Notes: generated from the sequence alone by a model not told the origin. 6,980 nucleotides of DNA from Methanosarcinaceae archaeon (GCA_020793555.1 DQIO01000198.1:1-6980); one strand, 5' to 3'. Numbered from the stretch's first letter, positions 1 to 6,203 are shown. Numbers and translations: made by a program.

Positions 1-1
1 G

Positions 2-30
2 CGGGCCCGTTTTTTAACTTTTTAACTTTT
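2..30 (+). terminator. T-rich terminator-like sequence of an upstream gene
   Basis: An 8-bp GC palindrome (CGGGCCCG, 2-9) is followed directly by three T-runs (10-15, 19-23, 27-30) separated by AAC. Archaeal RNA polymerase stops at T-tracts, with or without a hairpin, so this fits the end of a transcript coming from the left. The window edge cuts off what lies before it, so the gene it serves and the full hairpin length cannot be seen. Confidence 0.4.
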
Positions 31-71
31 ATCATGCATTCATACATCAAAGAGGAAAACATCTCAAACTG

Positions 72-88
72 CATAAATATTTATGATA
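72..88 (+). promoter_or_regulatory. candidate BRE/TATA promoter containing a perfect 14-bp palindrome
   Basis: The sequence CATAAATATTTATG (72-85) is its own reverse complement. Read on the + strand, AAA (75-77), a 2-nt gap and TTTATGATA (80-88) resemble the methanogen BRE plus TATA arrangement. A start about 26 nt downstream would fall near 109-111, just before the Shine-Dalgarno of the small ORF at 123. A symmetric site overlapping a TATA box suggests repression by a dimeric regulator, but AT-rich DNA gives such palindromes by chance more often than mixed DNA does. Confidence 0.4.
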
Positions 89-122
89 AATTGTAAATAA
101 TATTTGTAGGGCGGAGGTTAAT

Positions 123-206
123 ATGGCAAAGTCAAGCTACGCACGTGAACAAATGTATTGCACACTGCGTTGTTTGGATTCGAAAGAAAACCCTGACTAT
201 CAATAA
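123..206 (+). CDS. possible small protein, 27 residues
   Basis: An ATG at 123 follows GGAGGT (113-118) at good archaeal spacing, which is a stronger ribosome binding site than that of the next gene. The product starts MAKSSYAREQ, ends KENPDYQ, and carries two cysteines in a CTLRC pair at residues 13-17. No family is recognised. It has no signal peptide or membrane segment. It could be a genuine small protein, a leader ORF for the epimerase gene 95 bp downstream, or the surviving 5' end of a broken gene; reading through its TAA meets another stop before the epimerase gene and shows no recognisable continuation. The stop codon touches the first arm of the inverted repeat at 205-236. Confidence 0.35.
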   Translation: MAKSSYAREQMYCTLRCLDSKENPDYQ

Positions 207-236
207 GTAAATTCTTGTGTTTGTTACAATTTACTT
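205..236. repeat. inverted repeat, 9-bp arms, at the end of the small ORF
   Basis: Arms AAGTAAATT (205-213) and AATTTACTT (228-236) are exact reverse complements around a 14-nt loop. The left arm begins inside the TAA stop of the small ORF. In RNA this would be an AU-rich stem of modest stability. It could be a processing or attenuation structure, or a protein-binding site. Confidence 0.5.
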
Positions 237-242
237 CACCTG

Positions 243-271
243 TATTTTGTCATTCAGTAAATGACAAAATA
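243..271. repeat. perfect 12-bp inverted repeat upstream of the epimerase gene
   Basis: Arms TATTTTGTCATT (243-254) and AATGACAAAATA (260-271) pair perfectly around the 5-nt spacer CAGTA. It lies 31-59 bases before the ATG at 302. The length and exactness make chance unlikely. It is either an operator for a dimeric regulator or a hairpin in the 5' leader of the epimerase mRNA. No T-run follows it, so it is not a classical terminator. Confidence 0.65.
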
Positions 272-301
272 GTTATCAATAAGAGAATTCATTATAGTCA
301 C

Positions 302-1222
302 ATGCAGAAAATTCTGATTACCGGTGGTCTGGGTCAAGTTGGAAGTTATCTTGTCGATAAACTATGCAACACGGCAGAAGTTACTGTTTTAGATAATTAC
401 TCTTCCACAACAAGAGAATCTGTGCCTGATGGTGTCACTATTGTAAATGATGACATCTTAAACAAGCGCGCGCGTGAACTGGTCACACAAAATGACGTCG
501 TAATTCATACAGCGGCACAGATAAGTGTATTCCGTTCAATGGATGATCCACTTTTTGACCTGAATAACAACGTGTTCGGCACATTGAATCTATTGGAAGC
601 CGCACGCAGTAGTAATGTTAACCTTAACAAATTCATATATTTCAGCTCAGCAGCAGTCTATGGCAACCCTGAATACTTGCCGATAGACGAAGCACACCCC
701 CAAAACCCCTTGTCACCATATGGTGCAAGCAAACTCAGCGGCGAGAAATACTGCACAATGTATCACAAAGCCTTTGGAGTGCCCACTGTATGCATCCGTC
801 CGTTTAACATCTACAGTCCGCGGCAAGATCCTTCAAATCCATATTCAGGTGTCATCTCAAAATTCATTGAGCGGGTGAAGAATAACCAATCCCCAATAAT
901 CTTTGGCGACGGTACAAACACACGGGATTTTGTATCAGTTCATGACATTATTGACATGGTATTGTTGGCAATTGATAACAAAAAAGCCGAAGGTGAGGTA
1001 TTTAATGTTGGCACAGGTGTGACAACAACGATCACTGAACTTGCACAGAATATCATTGACATCTACGGTGCAGATCTTGACATTGAATTTGCAGAAAGAA
1101 TGCCTGGCGACATAAAGCATAGCAGTTCAGACATTTCAAAAGCAAGATTAATTGGATTTAAGCCAAAAATCAAGTTGCGTGATGGATTAGGGGAATTCCT
1201 AAACACGCAAATCTCGATTTGA
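302..1222 (+). CDS. NAD-dependent nucleotide-sugar epimerase/dehydratase (extended SDR, UDP-glucose/UDP-GlcNAc 4-epimerase type)
   Basis: A 306-residue extended short-chain dehydrogenase. The Rossmann nucleotide loop is GGLGQVG at 8-14, with an acidic residue at the end of strand 2 (VLDNYSS, D31) that suits NAD(H). The catalytic triad is visible as FSSAAVYG (114-121) and YGASK (Y140, K144). RDFVSVHD (209-216) and the MPGD block (267-270) are typical of the GalE/WbpP-like branch. Such enzymes act in the cytoplasm on UDP- or dTDP-sugars; the exact substrate cannot be read from these motifs. The frame is open back to a TTG at 215, but that would add 29 non-homologous residues ahead of the Rossmann strand, so the ATG at 302 is chosen even though no strong Shine-Dalgarno precedes it. 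Length is normal for the family. Its neighbours make a role in surface-glycan precursor synthesis likely. Confidence 0.9.
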   Translation: MQKILITGGLGQVGSYLVDKLCNTAEVTVLDNYSSTTRESVPDGVTIVNDDILNKRARELVTQNDVVIHTAAQISVFRSMDDPLFDLNNNVFGTLNLLEAARSSNVNLNKFIYFSSAAVYGNPEYLPIDEAHPQNPLSPYGASKLSGEKYCTMYHKAFGVPTVCIRPFNIYSPRQDPSNPYSGVISKFIERVKNNQSPIIFGDGTNTRDFVSVHDIIDMVLLAIDNKKAEGEVFNVGTGVTTTITELAQNIIDIYGADLDIEFAERMPGDIKHSSSDISKARLIGFKPKIKLRDGLGEFLNTQISI

Positions 1223-1277
1223 TGGGAACATATTTAAGGGTTTTAATCATTTCCCAGATTGAGGTTATTGTCAATTC

Positions 1278-1787
1278 ATGCAAATTACAAAATTTCGTAT
1301 CTTTGCAGCACTTAGTGTTACATATGCAGCACTGATCTATTATCTTTCCTCACTTTCAAGTATCAATATTCCAATAAGGAATTATGTTGACTTTCCATTG
1401 GCACATCAGTTAAAAGACTTTCTTGAACAGAATGGATTATCATTCGTGGTCGATTTTATGTTCTATTGTTATTACAACATAGACAAAGTACAACATATTG
1501 TCCTGTATTTTGGCTTTGGTGTTTTGCTATATCTAACTTTCTTTAATTCAGAAAAATACAGCTTCAAAAAATATGCAGCTATTTTTGCAATTGTTGTAGG
1601 AATACTTTATGGTATAACTGATGAATATCATCAATCGTTTGTTCCAGGCAGGGTTTCAAGTACTGCAGATATATTTGCGAATGGTATCGGGTTAACAATT
1701 GCCCAGGTCTTGATCCTTATTCTAATAGTCATGAAACTGATCAGTAAAAAACGTAAATCGTCAACCCCAACTGACAACAAGGGCTGA
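1278..1787 (+). CDS. VanZ-family integral membrane protein
   Basis: 169 residues with about four membrane segments (roughly 5-24, 71-90, 98-115 and 136-155) and a basic C-terminal tail. The VanZ signature is clear: DKVQHIVLYFGFGVLL at 69-84, then DEYHQSFVPGR at 115-125, followed by the conserved aspartate and asparagine of DIFAN (131-135). VanZ proteins are named from the teicoplanin-resistance gene of Tn1546; their biochemical role is not settled, and in archaea, which lack murein, glycopeptide resistance does not apply. It follows the epimerase gene by 55 bp on the same strand, so it may be co-transcribed. A TATA-like ATATTTAA (1230-1237), flanked by a 6-bp inverted repeat (TGGGAA 1223-1228, TTCCCA 1251-1256), could instead give it its own promoter. 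GAGGT (1261-1265) lies 12 nt before the ATG, a little far for a Shine-Dalgarno. It is convergent with the dehydrogenase gene. Confidence 0.88.
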   Translation: MQITKFRIFAALSVTYAALIYYLSSLSSINIPIRNYVDFPLAHQLKDFLEQNGLSFVVDFMFYCYYNIDKVQHIVLYFGFGVLLYLTFFNSEKYSFKKYAAIFAIVVGILYGITDEYHQSFVPGRVSSTADIFANGIGLTIAQVLILILIVMKLISKKRKSSTPTDNKG

Positions 1788-1805
1788 CGACAAAATATCA
1801 GGACA

Positions 1806-1811
1806 TTTTTT
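1806..1811 (+). terminator. T-tract after the VanZ gene
   Basis: Six T residues lie 19 bp after the VanZ stop, inside the 53-bp gap between the two convergent genes. This is the minimal form of an archaeal terminator. For the opposite strand a T6 can be read at 1751-1746, inside the end of the VanZ gene, so the two transcripts may overlap at their 3' ends. Confidence 0.35.
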
Positions 1812-1840
1812 GTAATTCGATTTCCGGTTAGTGTAGTAAA

Positions 1841-3271
1841 TCATTTCAGATGGTGATTATTCTTATCGCCACGACCTATTCCTTTATACACAAAACCCTC
1901 GTCGATATAATCATCAGCTTCAATCACATTCCGACCATCAACTATCACCGGATATTCCTGAGCCATCAATTTTTTCAGGAAAGCAGGTTTAAGTTTGAAG
2001 TACTCACTGTGTCCTGTTAATATTGCCACTACATCAGCGCCATCCACAACACCGGACAGGTCATGTGAAATATCTACGTCAGGATATTCCAGCACGTGAG
2101 GGTCATGTACGTCTACTGCACACCCGGAATTAAGTAACAGATCCCTGTACGGTTCTGAAGGCGGATTCCTGGCATCATCGGAATCATTTAAGAATGCCCA
2201 ACCCAGTATGGCAACCTTTGAATCTTCCGGCTTTTTACCTGCTCTGTTTAGAGCGTCAATTGTCATGTTATGCATGTGAACAGGCATGAAATCGTTCACC
2301 TTTCGTGCCAGTACAAAGATTGAATCCAATCCGGCAGGGTAATCAAGTTCATGATCAGATATTTTCACGCCTCGCTCAAGATGATATGTATCCTTTGTCA
2401 GGCAATGTCCGCCAACGCCAGCACCCGGGTACAGCACAGCTCTGGTAATACCTTCACCTTTCAGGCTGTCCACGCCGTTTCTCACATCATATACATTGAT
2501 ACCCATAGCCTCGCAGTATAATGCAAGCTGGTTTATGGCTGCGATTTGCAGATCCCGGAAAGTATTCTCAGTAGTTTTGGTCACCTCTGCGGCTGTTGCG
2601 CTCATTGGAATTGCTTTACCAGTGGTTAGTACCGGATTGTAAAGTTCCACGGCTCGCTGTGTACTCACATCGTCAATACCGCCAATGATGCGGTCATGTT
2701 CCTGGATATTCCTAAGCAGCCGTCCAACCATCACACGCTCGGGAGCATGAGCCAATGCAAAATCCTTGCCTGCGGCCAGACCGGATGCTTCTTCAAGTAT
2801 CTCCTTTGCAAGTCCGATGGTTGTTCCGGGTGTTATGGTGGATTCCAGTACAACCAGTGTACCTTCTGTGAGGTATCTGCCGACTTGTTTAACCCCTTCG
2901 ATCAAAGCACCAAAATCAGGTTTAAGGCTCACAGTATCCTCAAAAGGTGTCTGGATCGCAAGAGTTACGGCATCAACTTCGGATATTTTGGAAAAATCAG
3001 AAGTACACTTGAACTTGTCTGCCTTAACAACTTTGCTTATAAGTTCTTCGAGCCCTGGTTCTTCACCTTTCAATGGACTTTCTCCACGGTTCAGCATATC
3101 GATCTTAAAACCCGAAGATGCAGAATCCCGCTGGAAACCCCATACCTTATCAAAAACATCCAAATCTGCGAACAGTACTGCTGCGGGAATGCCTACATAT
3201 CCCATTCCGATAACGCCTATATTTTTGATCGGTCCTTTTTCATCAAGTATTTTTTTTAGATAATCGCTCAT
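1841..3271 (-). CDS. UDP-N-acetyl-hexosamine 6-dehydrogenase (nucleotide sugar dehydrogenase, WbpA/WecC type)
   Basis: A 476-residue member of the UDP-glucose/UDP-ManNAc dehydrogenase family. It oxidises C6 of a UDP-sugar twice with NAD to give the uronic acid. The N-terminal Rossmann domain has GMGYVG at 22-27. The central domain has EVTKTTENTFRD with the conserved lysine at 232. The catalytic cysteine is C290 in GAGVGGHC. The C-terminal UDP-binding domain carries LGWAFLNDSDDARNPP, the counterpart of the usual GxAFKxxTDDxRxSP block. The frame is open to a GTG at 3289, but the ATG at 3271 is preferred because GTGATC (3280-3275), matching the 16S 3' tail, sits just before it. It is last in the four-gene operon, 21 bp after the oxidoreductase stop. 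The context favours UDP-GlcNAc or its 3-acetamido derivative as substrate, as for WbpA; UDP-ManNAc dehydrogenase (WecC) is the alternative, and no 2-epimerase is present here to supply that substrate. Confidence 0.88.
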   Translation of the reverse strand: MSDYLKKILDEKGPIKNIGVIGMGYVGIPAAVLFADLDVFDKVWGFQRDSASSGFKIDMLNRGESPLKGEEPGLEELISKVVKADKFKCTSDFSKISEVDAVTLAIQTPFEDTVSLKPDFGALIEGVKQVGRYLTEGTLVVLESTITPGTTIGLAKEILEEASGLAAGKDFALAHAPERVMVGRLLRNIQEHDRIIGGIDDVSTQRAVELYNPVLTTGKAIPMSATAAEVTKTTENTFRDLQIAAINQLALYCEAMGINVYDVRNGVDSLKGEGITRAVLYPGAGVGGHCLTKDTYHLERGVKISDHELDYPAGLDSIFVLARKVNDFMPVHMHNMTIDALNRAGKKPEDSKVAILGWAFLNDSDDARNPPSEPYRDLLLNSGCAVDVHDPHVLEYPDVDISHDLSGVVDGADVVAILTGHSEYFKLKPAFLKKLMAQEYPVIVDGRNVIEADDYIDEGFVYKGIGRGDKNNHHLK

Positions 3272-3274
3272 ATT

Positions 3275-3280
3275 GATCAC
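3275..3280 (-). promoter_or_regulatory. ribosome binding site of the dehydrogenase gene
   Basis: GTGATC on the minus strand matches the 3' part of the archaeal Shine-Dalgarno GGAGGTGATC and ends 3 nt before the ATG at 3271. This decides against the upstream GTG at 3289, which would place the site inside the coding region. Confidence 0.55.
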
Positions 3281-3292
3281 AATCCACACATA

Positions 3293-4225
3293 TTAAAGTT
3301 TAATAGCTTTAGCTTTCTCATAAGATTCAATCGCCGCCATTGCGACTTTAAGGGCATGTATTCCATCTTCGCCGGAGGGGCTTGGTTCATTTCCGTTTGA
3401 TACAGCATTAACAAAATGCATAAGTTCTCTTTTCAGGGGTTCGTCCATTTCAACTTTGGCTTTCCTGATCCATTCCCCATCATGCAATTCAAGGGTCTGG
3501 TCAATATAGTCAAGATATGCTACACCATCCACTCCTATAACGGTCAGTTTTCTCACTTTATGGGGTGTGAGCCAGTTTGTTTCCACAATCCCTGAGAATT
3601 CATGATCAAAGCGCAAAATGATCGCGGCATGATCTTCAAAAGAATGGATGTCAGCACCGGCAATAGAATAAACTTCATTTACTTTTTTGCCATACAAATA
3701 GGATATTACATCAATATCATGCACTCCAATATCCAGTATTACACCGACGTCACGAATTCTTGGATTATAGGGTCCTACCCTTTGTGCTGAGATGGATACG
3801 ATCTTGCCCAATAATCCTGAATCGATGACCTCTTTCAACTTTGTAACTGCCGGATTGAATCTCTCGATATGTCCGACCATCAATTTGACACCAGCGTCCT
3901 TAGCAGCCTTTGTTAACTTTTCAGCATTCTTTACTGTATCTGCTATTGGTTTTTCCACAAGCAGATTTGCACCTGATTTTATTACATCCAATCCGATCGG
4001 CATGTGGAGGGTAGTTGGTACAACAAGACTAATTACGTCAAGATTTTGTTCAAGCAGTTCATTATAATCGGTAAATCCTCTTGTTTTGTACTGCTGTGCC
4101 AATTCGTTAACCCGACTTTCTGAAACGTCGGATATGGCAACAAGTTCAACATTTTCCATCTCACTGTATATCCTTACGTGATGCTGCCCCATAGCACCAA
4201 CACCAATAACTCCTGCTCTAATCAA
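3293..4225 (-). CDS. Gfo/Idh/MocA oxidoreductase, probable UDP-GlcNAc(A) 3-dehydrogenase (WbpB/MMP0352 type)
   Basis: 310 residues. The N-terminal NAD-binding loop is GVGAMG (8-13), followed by the family motif EKP with K92 (91-93) and by the C-terminal-domain motif DIGVHD (165-170), whose H169 is the usual catalytic histidine region. In WbpB and the methanococcal enzyme MMP0352 this protein oxidises the 3-hydroxyl of a UDP-GlcNAc-type sugar to a 3-keto sugar for the aminotransferase. The next gene upstream is exactly such an aminotransferase, which supports the assignment; the family alone would not. The start is a TTG. An in-frame TTG at 4234 directly abuts GGAG (4238-4235), leaving no spacing, whereas the TTG at 4225 lies 9 nt from it and gives the normal N-terminus MIRAGVIGVGAMG. 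With this start the gene overlaps the aminotransferase by 8 bp, so translation is probably coupled. Confidence 0.87.
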   Translation of the reverse strand: MIRAGVIGVGAMGQHHVRIYSEMENVELVAISDVSESRVNELAQQYKTRGFTDYNELLEQNLDVISLVVPTTLHMPIGLDVIKSGANLLVEKPIADTVKNAEKLTKAAKDAGVKLMVGHIERFNPAVTKLKEVIDSGLLGKIVSISAQRVGPYNPRIRDVGVILDIGVHDIDVISYLYGKKVNEVYSIAGADIHSFEDHAAIILRFDHEFSGIVETNWLTPHKVRKLTVIGVDGVAYLDYIDQTLELHDGEWIRKAKVEMDEPLKRELMHFVNAVSNGNEPSPSGEDGIHALKVAMAAIESYEKAKAIKL

Positions 4226-5303
4226 TCTTCTCAACTCCGTTTTTCACGTTTTCAATAATCTCATTCAAGTCATTATTTGAAACACCTGGGTGAACCGGAA
4301 GGGAAAGAGATTCCATTGCGGCTTTTTCGCATTCCGGTAACTTGTCATCATAACCCAGTTCTTTGTATATTGGCTGTTTGTGTATCGGGATTGGATAATA
4401 CGTTCCTGTGCCGATGCCACTATCATTTAATATTGTTGCCAGTTCATCGCGTTTTTCTACTCTTATTGTATACTGGTGGAAAACATGTTCACAATCATTT
4501 CGGATTACAGGAATAGTAATTCCATCAATATCCCGAAGTCCATCAGACAATACCTTTGCATTTTTCTGACGCTTAGATGTAAAATCATTAAGTTTGTCAA
4601 GTTGTACAAGTCCGATTGCAGCGGAAATGTCGGTCATGCGCAGATTGTAACCCACCATTTCGTGCAGGTATCGCTGCTTTGACCCATGTGACCGCACCAT
4701 TTTTGCACGATCTGCAACTGCTTTGTCATTGGTTGTGATCATGCCGCCTTCACTGGTTGTCATGTTTTTAGTGGGGTAGAAACTAAACCCTCCTGTTCCA
4801 AATGATCCAACCTTTTTACCGCCATAACTTGCTCCATGCGCCTGGCATGCATCCTCGATCACAACGAGATTGCGGTCCTCTGCGATTTCCATTATTGCCT
4901 TCATTTCTGCAGGATGCCCGTATAAGTGCACAGGCATCAATGCTTTTGTTTTTGATGTTATCTTGTTCAAGATATCGTTTGAGTCAATATTGAATGTATC
5001 TGCTTCAATATCAGCAAATACTGGCTTTGCACCAGTGAACAATATTGAATTTGCGGTTGCAATGAAACTAAAAGATGTTGTGATTACTTCATCACCAGCA
5101 CCGATTCTATGTGCAAGTAGTGCTGCGTGAAGTGCAGCAGTTCCTGAATTTACAGCCACGGCATGTTCAACACCGATATAATTTGCAAAAGCCGCTTCGA
5201 ATTTTGCAACTTGCGCGCCTTCGGCAATCATGCCGGAGCGTAATACATTGGACACTGCATCTATTTCCATCTCGTCAAGTAATGGTTTTGCAATTGGTAT
5301 CAT
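4218..5303 (-). CDS. DegT/DnrJ/EryC1-family PLP-dependent UDP-sugar 3-aminotransferase (WbpE type)
   Basis: 361 residues, the normal length. Family landmarks in order: SGTAALHAAL (53-62), which anchors the PLP phosphate; EDACQAHGA (150-158), with D151 holding the pyridine nitrogen; and GFSFYPTKNMTTSEGGM (172-188), with K179 forming the internal aldimine. YYPIPIHKQP (304-313) belongs to the substrate side of the fold. The enzyme moves an amino group, normally from glutamate, onto a keto sugar nucleotide. In WbpE this is C3 of the sugar made by the WbpB-type oxidoreductase, whose gene follows directly and overlaps this one. The start ATG is preceded by GGGTGA (5312-5307). A role on 4-keto sugars (perosamine or PseC-like) is possible from sequence family alone, but no 4,6-dehydratase is present to make such a substrate. 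Confidence 0.9.
   Translation of the reverse strand: MIPIAKPLLDEMEIDAVSNVLRSGMIAEGAQVAKFEAAFANYIGVEHAVAVNSGTAALHAALLAHRIGAGDEVITTSFSFIATANSILFTGAKPVFADIEADTFNIDSNDILNKITSKTKALMPVHLYGHPAEMKAIMEIAEDRNLVVIEDACQAHGASYGGKKVGSFGTGGFSFYPTKNMTTSEGGMITTNDKAVADRAKMVRSHGSKQRYLHEMVGYNLRMTDISAAIGLVQLDKLNDFTSKRQKNAKVLSDGLRDIDGITIPVIRNDCEHVFHQYTIRVEKRDELATILNDSGIGTGTYYPIPIHKQPIYKELGYDDKLPECEKAAMESLSLPVHPGVSNNDLNEIIENVKNGVEKID
4235..4238 (-). promoter_or_regulatory. ribosome binding site inside the aminotransferase gene, for the oxidoreductase
   Basis: GGAG on the minus strand, within the last codons of the aminotransferase gene, lies 9 nt before the TTG at 4225 and touches the alternative TTG at 4234. Spacing is the reason for choosing 4225. 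Confidence 0.4.
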
Positions 5304-5306
5304 TAT

Positions 5307-5312
5307 TCACCC
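5307..5312 (-). promoter_or_regulatory. ribosome binding site of the aminotransferase gene
   Basis: GGGTGA on the minus strand matches the GGTGA portion of the archaeal Shine-Dalgarno and lies 3 nt before the ATG at 5303, inside the 31-bp gap after the acetyltransferase stop. Confidence 0.5.
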
Positions 5313-5334
5313 TATTTTATTATTTATAATTGAA

Positions 5335-6003
5335 TTATATACTATTTAAGTGTTTTAAATCTTCCGACAGATCTTCAATTTTAGCAGGAAATCCTATTGC
5401 AAGTTTCCATGGTGGAACATTGTGGGTTACGAGTGCTCCTGCTGCGACCATTGCGCCTTCCCCGATCTCAACCCCCGGAAGTATTGTGGCGTTTGCACCA
5501 ACAGATGTGCCTTTGCGCAGAATTGGTCCCATTGGGTTGTACTCTTTGCGTATGGGATATTTGTCATTAGCTAATACTGCGCAGGGTCCTATGAACACAT
5601 TGTCTTCAATTGTGACATCTGTTGGGATGTACACGTTACCCTGGATGCTGACATTGTTTCCAATCGTTACATTTCCGTCTATAATTACATTAGAACCAAC
5701 AAGAACATTGTTTCCAATAGTTGTTTTTTCACGTATCAGGGCATTGTGTCCGGTCTTGAAATTGTCACCGGTTTTTACGTTACTGAATATTGTGGTGCCC
5801 GGTCGAATAATTGAGTCAGGTCCGATATCGCATCCGGGAAAATCGTAGTCTTCAACATCCTTTTTTTGTTTCACAATATCCATTAGTATTGGGTGTTCCG
5901 GATATCCTATGATCGCATTTTCCTGAATTATTGTGCGATTACCAATTGTAGATGAGCCGTATATTTTTACGGATTCGTGAATTACGACGTTGCTTTTTTC
6001 CAT
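5335..6003 (-). CDS. left-handed beta-helix (hexapeptide) N-acetyltransferase, probable WbpD/MMP0350 type
   Basis: 222 residues, nearly all hexapeptide repeats of the [IV]GxxxxI kind, which form a trimeric left-handed beta-helix using acetyl-CoA. Repeats run from about 6 to 36, pause in a charged loop (44-55), and resume from 60 to about 140. The segment [13 protein letters not shown] (85-97) resembles the active-site region of sugar 3-N-acetyltransferases. The cap [17 protein letters not shown] (183-199) followed by GFPAKI is typical of the family. In this operon it would acetylate the 3-amino group installed by the aminotransferase. It is the first gene of the operon, preceded by GAAGGA (6019-6014) 10 nt from the ATG. 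The name WbpD rests on context plus fold; other sugar N- or O-acetyltransferases look similar. Confidence 0.87.
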   Translation of the reverse strand: MEKSNVVIHESVKIYGSSTIGNRTIIQENAIIGYPEHPILMDIVKQKKDVEDYDFPGCDIGPDSIIRPGTTIFSNVKTGDNFKTGHNALIREKTTIGNNVLVGSNVIIDGNVTIGNNVSIQGNVYIPTDVTIEDNVFIGPCAVLANDKYPIRKEYNPMGPILRKGTSVGANATILPGVEIGEGAMVAAGALVTHNVPPWKLAIGFPAKIEDLSEDLKHLNSI

Positions 6004-6168
6004 AATTCTCAGTTCCTTCTCAATTTTTTATGTTTATGGACTCTAAAAATGGTAGATTGGTTATATTCAATTGTGGTTATAATAACATTTGTTTCAATGC
6101 AAATCTATTGGTACTATTTATGGTGCTTGTTGATACATTTTGCATATCTTGATTTGCGATTCCCACAC

Positions 6169-6177
6169 TTATATAAA
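6169..6177. promoter_or_regulatory. palindromic TATA box in the divergent intergenic region
   Basis: TTATATAA (6169-6176) is symmetric and extends to TTTATATAA on the minus strand and TTATATAAA on the plus strand. On the + strand a start near 6200 is predicted, only a few bases before the ATG at 6204. On the - strand a start near 6146 would give the acetyltransferase operon a leader of about 143 nt. BRE-like purines are poor on both sides (GGCTGGAT for minus, CCCACAC for plus), so direction is uncertain; assignment to the + gene is the more secure because of the spacing. Confidence 0.5.
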
Positions 6178-6203
6178 TCCAGCCATATAATATAATATCA
6201 ACC

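Noticed and set aside
215..301. 29-residue N-terminal extension of the epimerase starting at a TTG
   Set aside because: The extension precedes the Rossmann strand that normally starts the protein, runs across the inverted repeat at 243-271, and has no ribosome binding site. The ATG at 302 gives the normal family N-terminus.
2696..3263. Long open frames on the + strand opposite the dehydrogenase gene
   Set aside because: They are antisense to a gene with clear family motifs, have no ribosome binding site or promoter, and resemble no protein family.
3272..3289. Extended start (GTG at 3289) for the 6-dehydrogenase
   Set aside because: The Shine-Dalgarno GTGATC sits between this GTG and the ATG at 3271 and would be inside the coding region.
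5330..5848. 172-codon + strand frame opposite the acetyltransferase gene
   Set aside because: It arises because the hexapeptide-repeat gene read backwards stays open; the periodic Pro/Ile/Ser composition is the shadow of the repeats.
6099..6157. 7-bp inverted repeat GCAAATC (6099-6105) / GATTTGC (6151-6157) in the divergent promoter region
   Set aside because: The arms are short and 45 bp apart, within what chance gives in a region of this composition.
5977..6195. 72-codon hydrophobic + strand frame beginning with GTG in the acetyltransferase gene
   Set aside because: There is no ribosome binding site, it starts inside a well-supported gene on the other strand, and AT-rich non-coding DNA commonly translates to hydrophobic residues.
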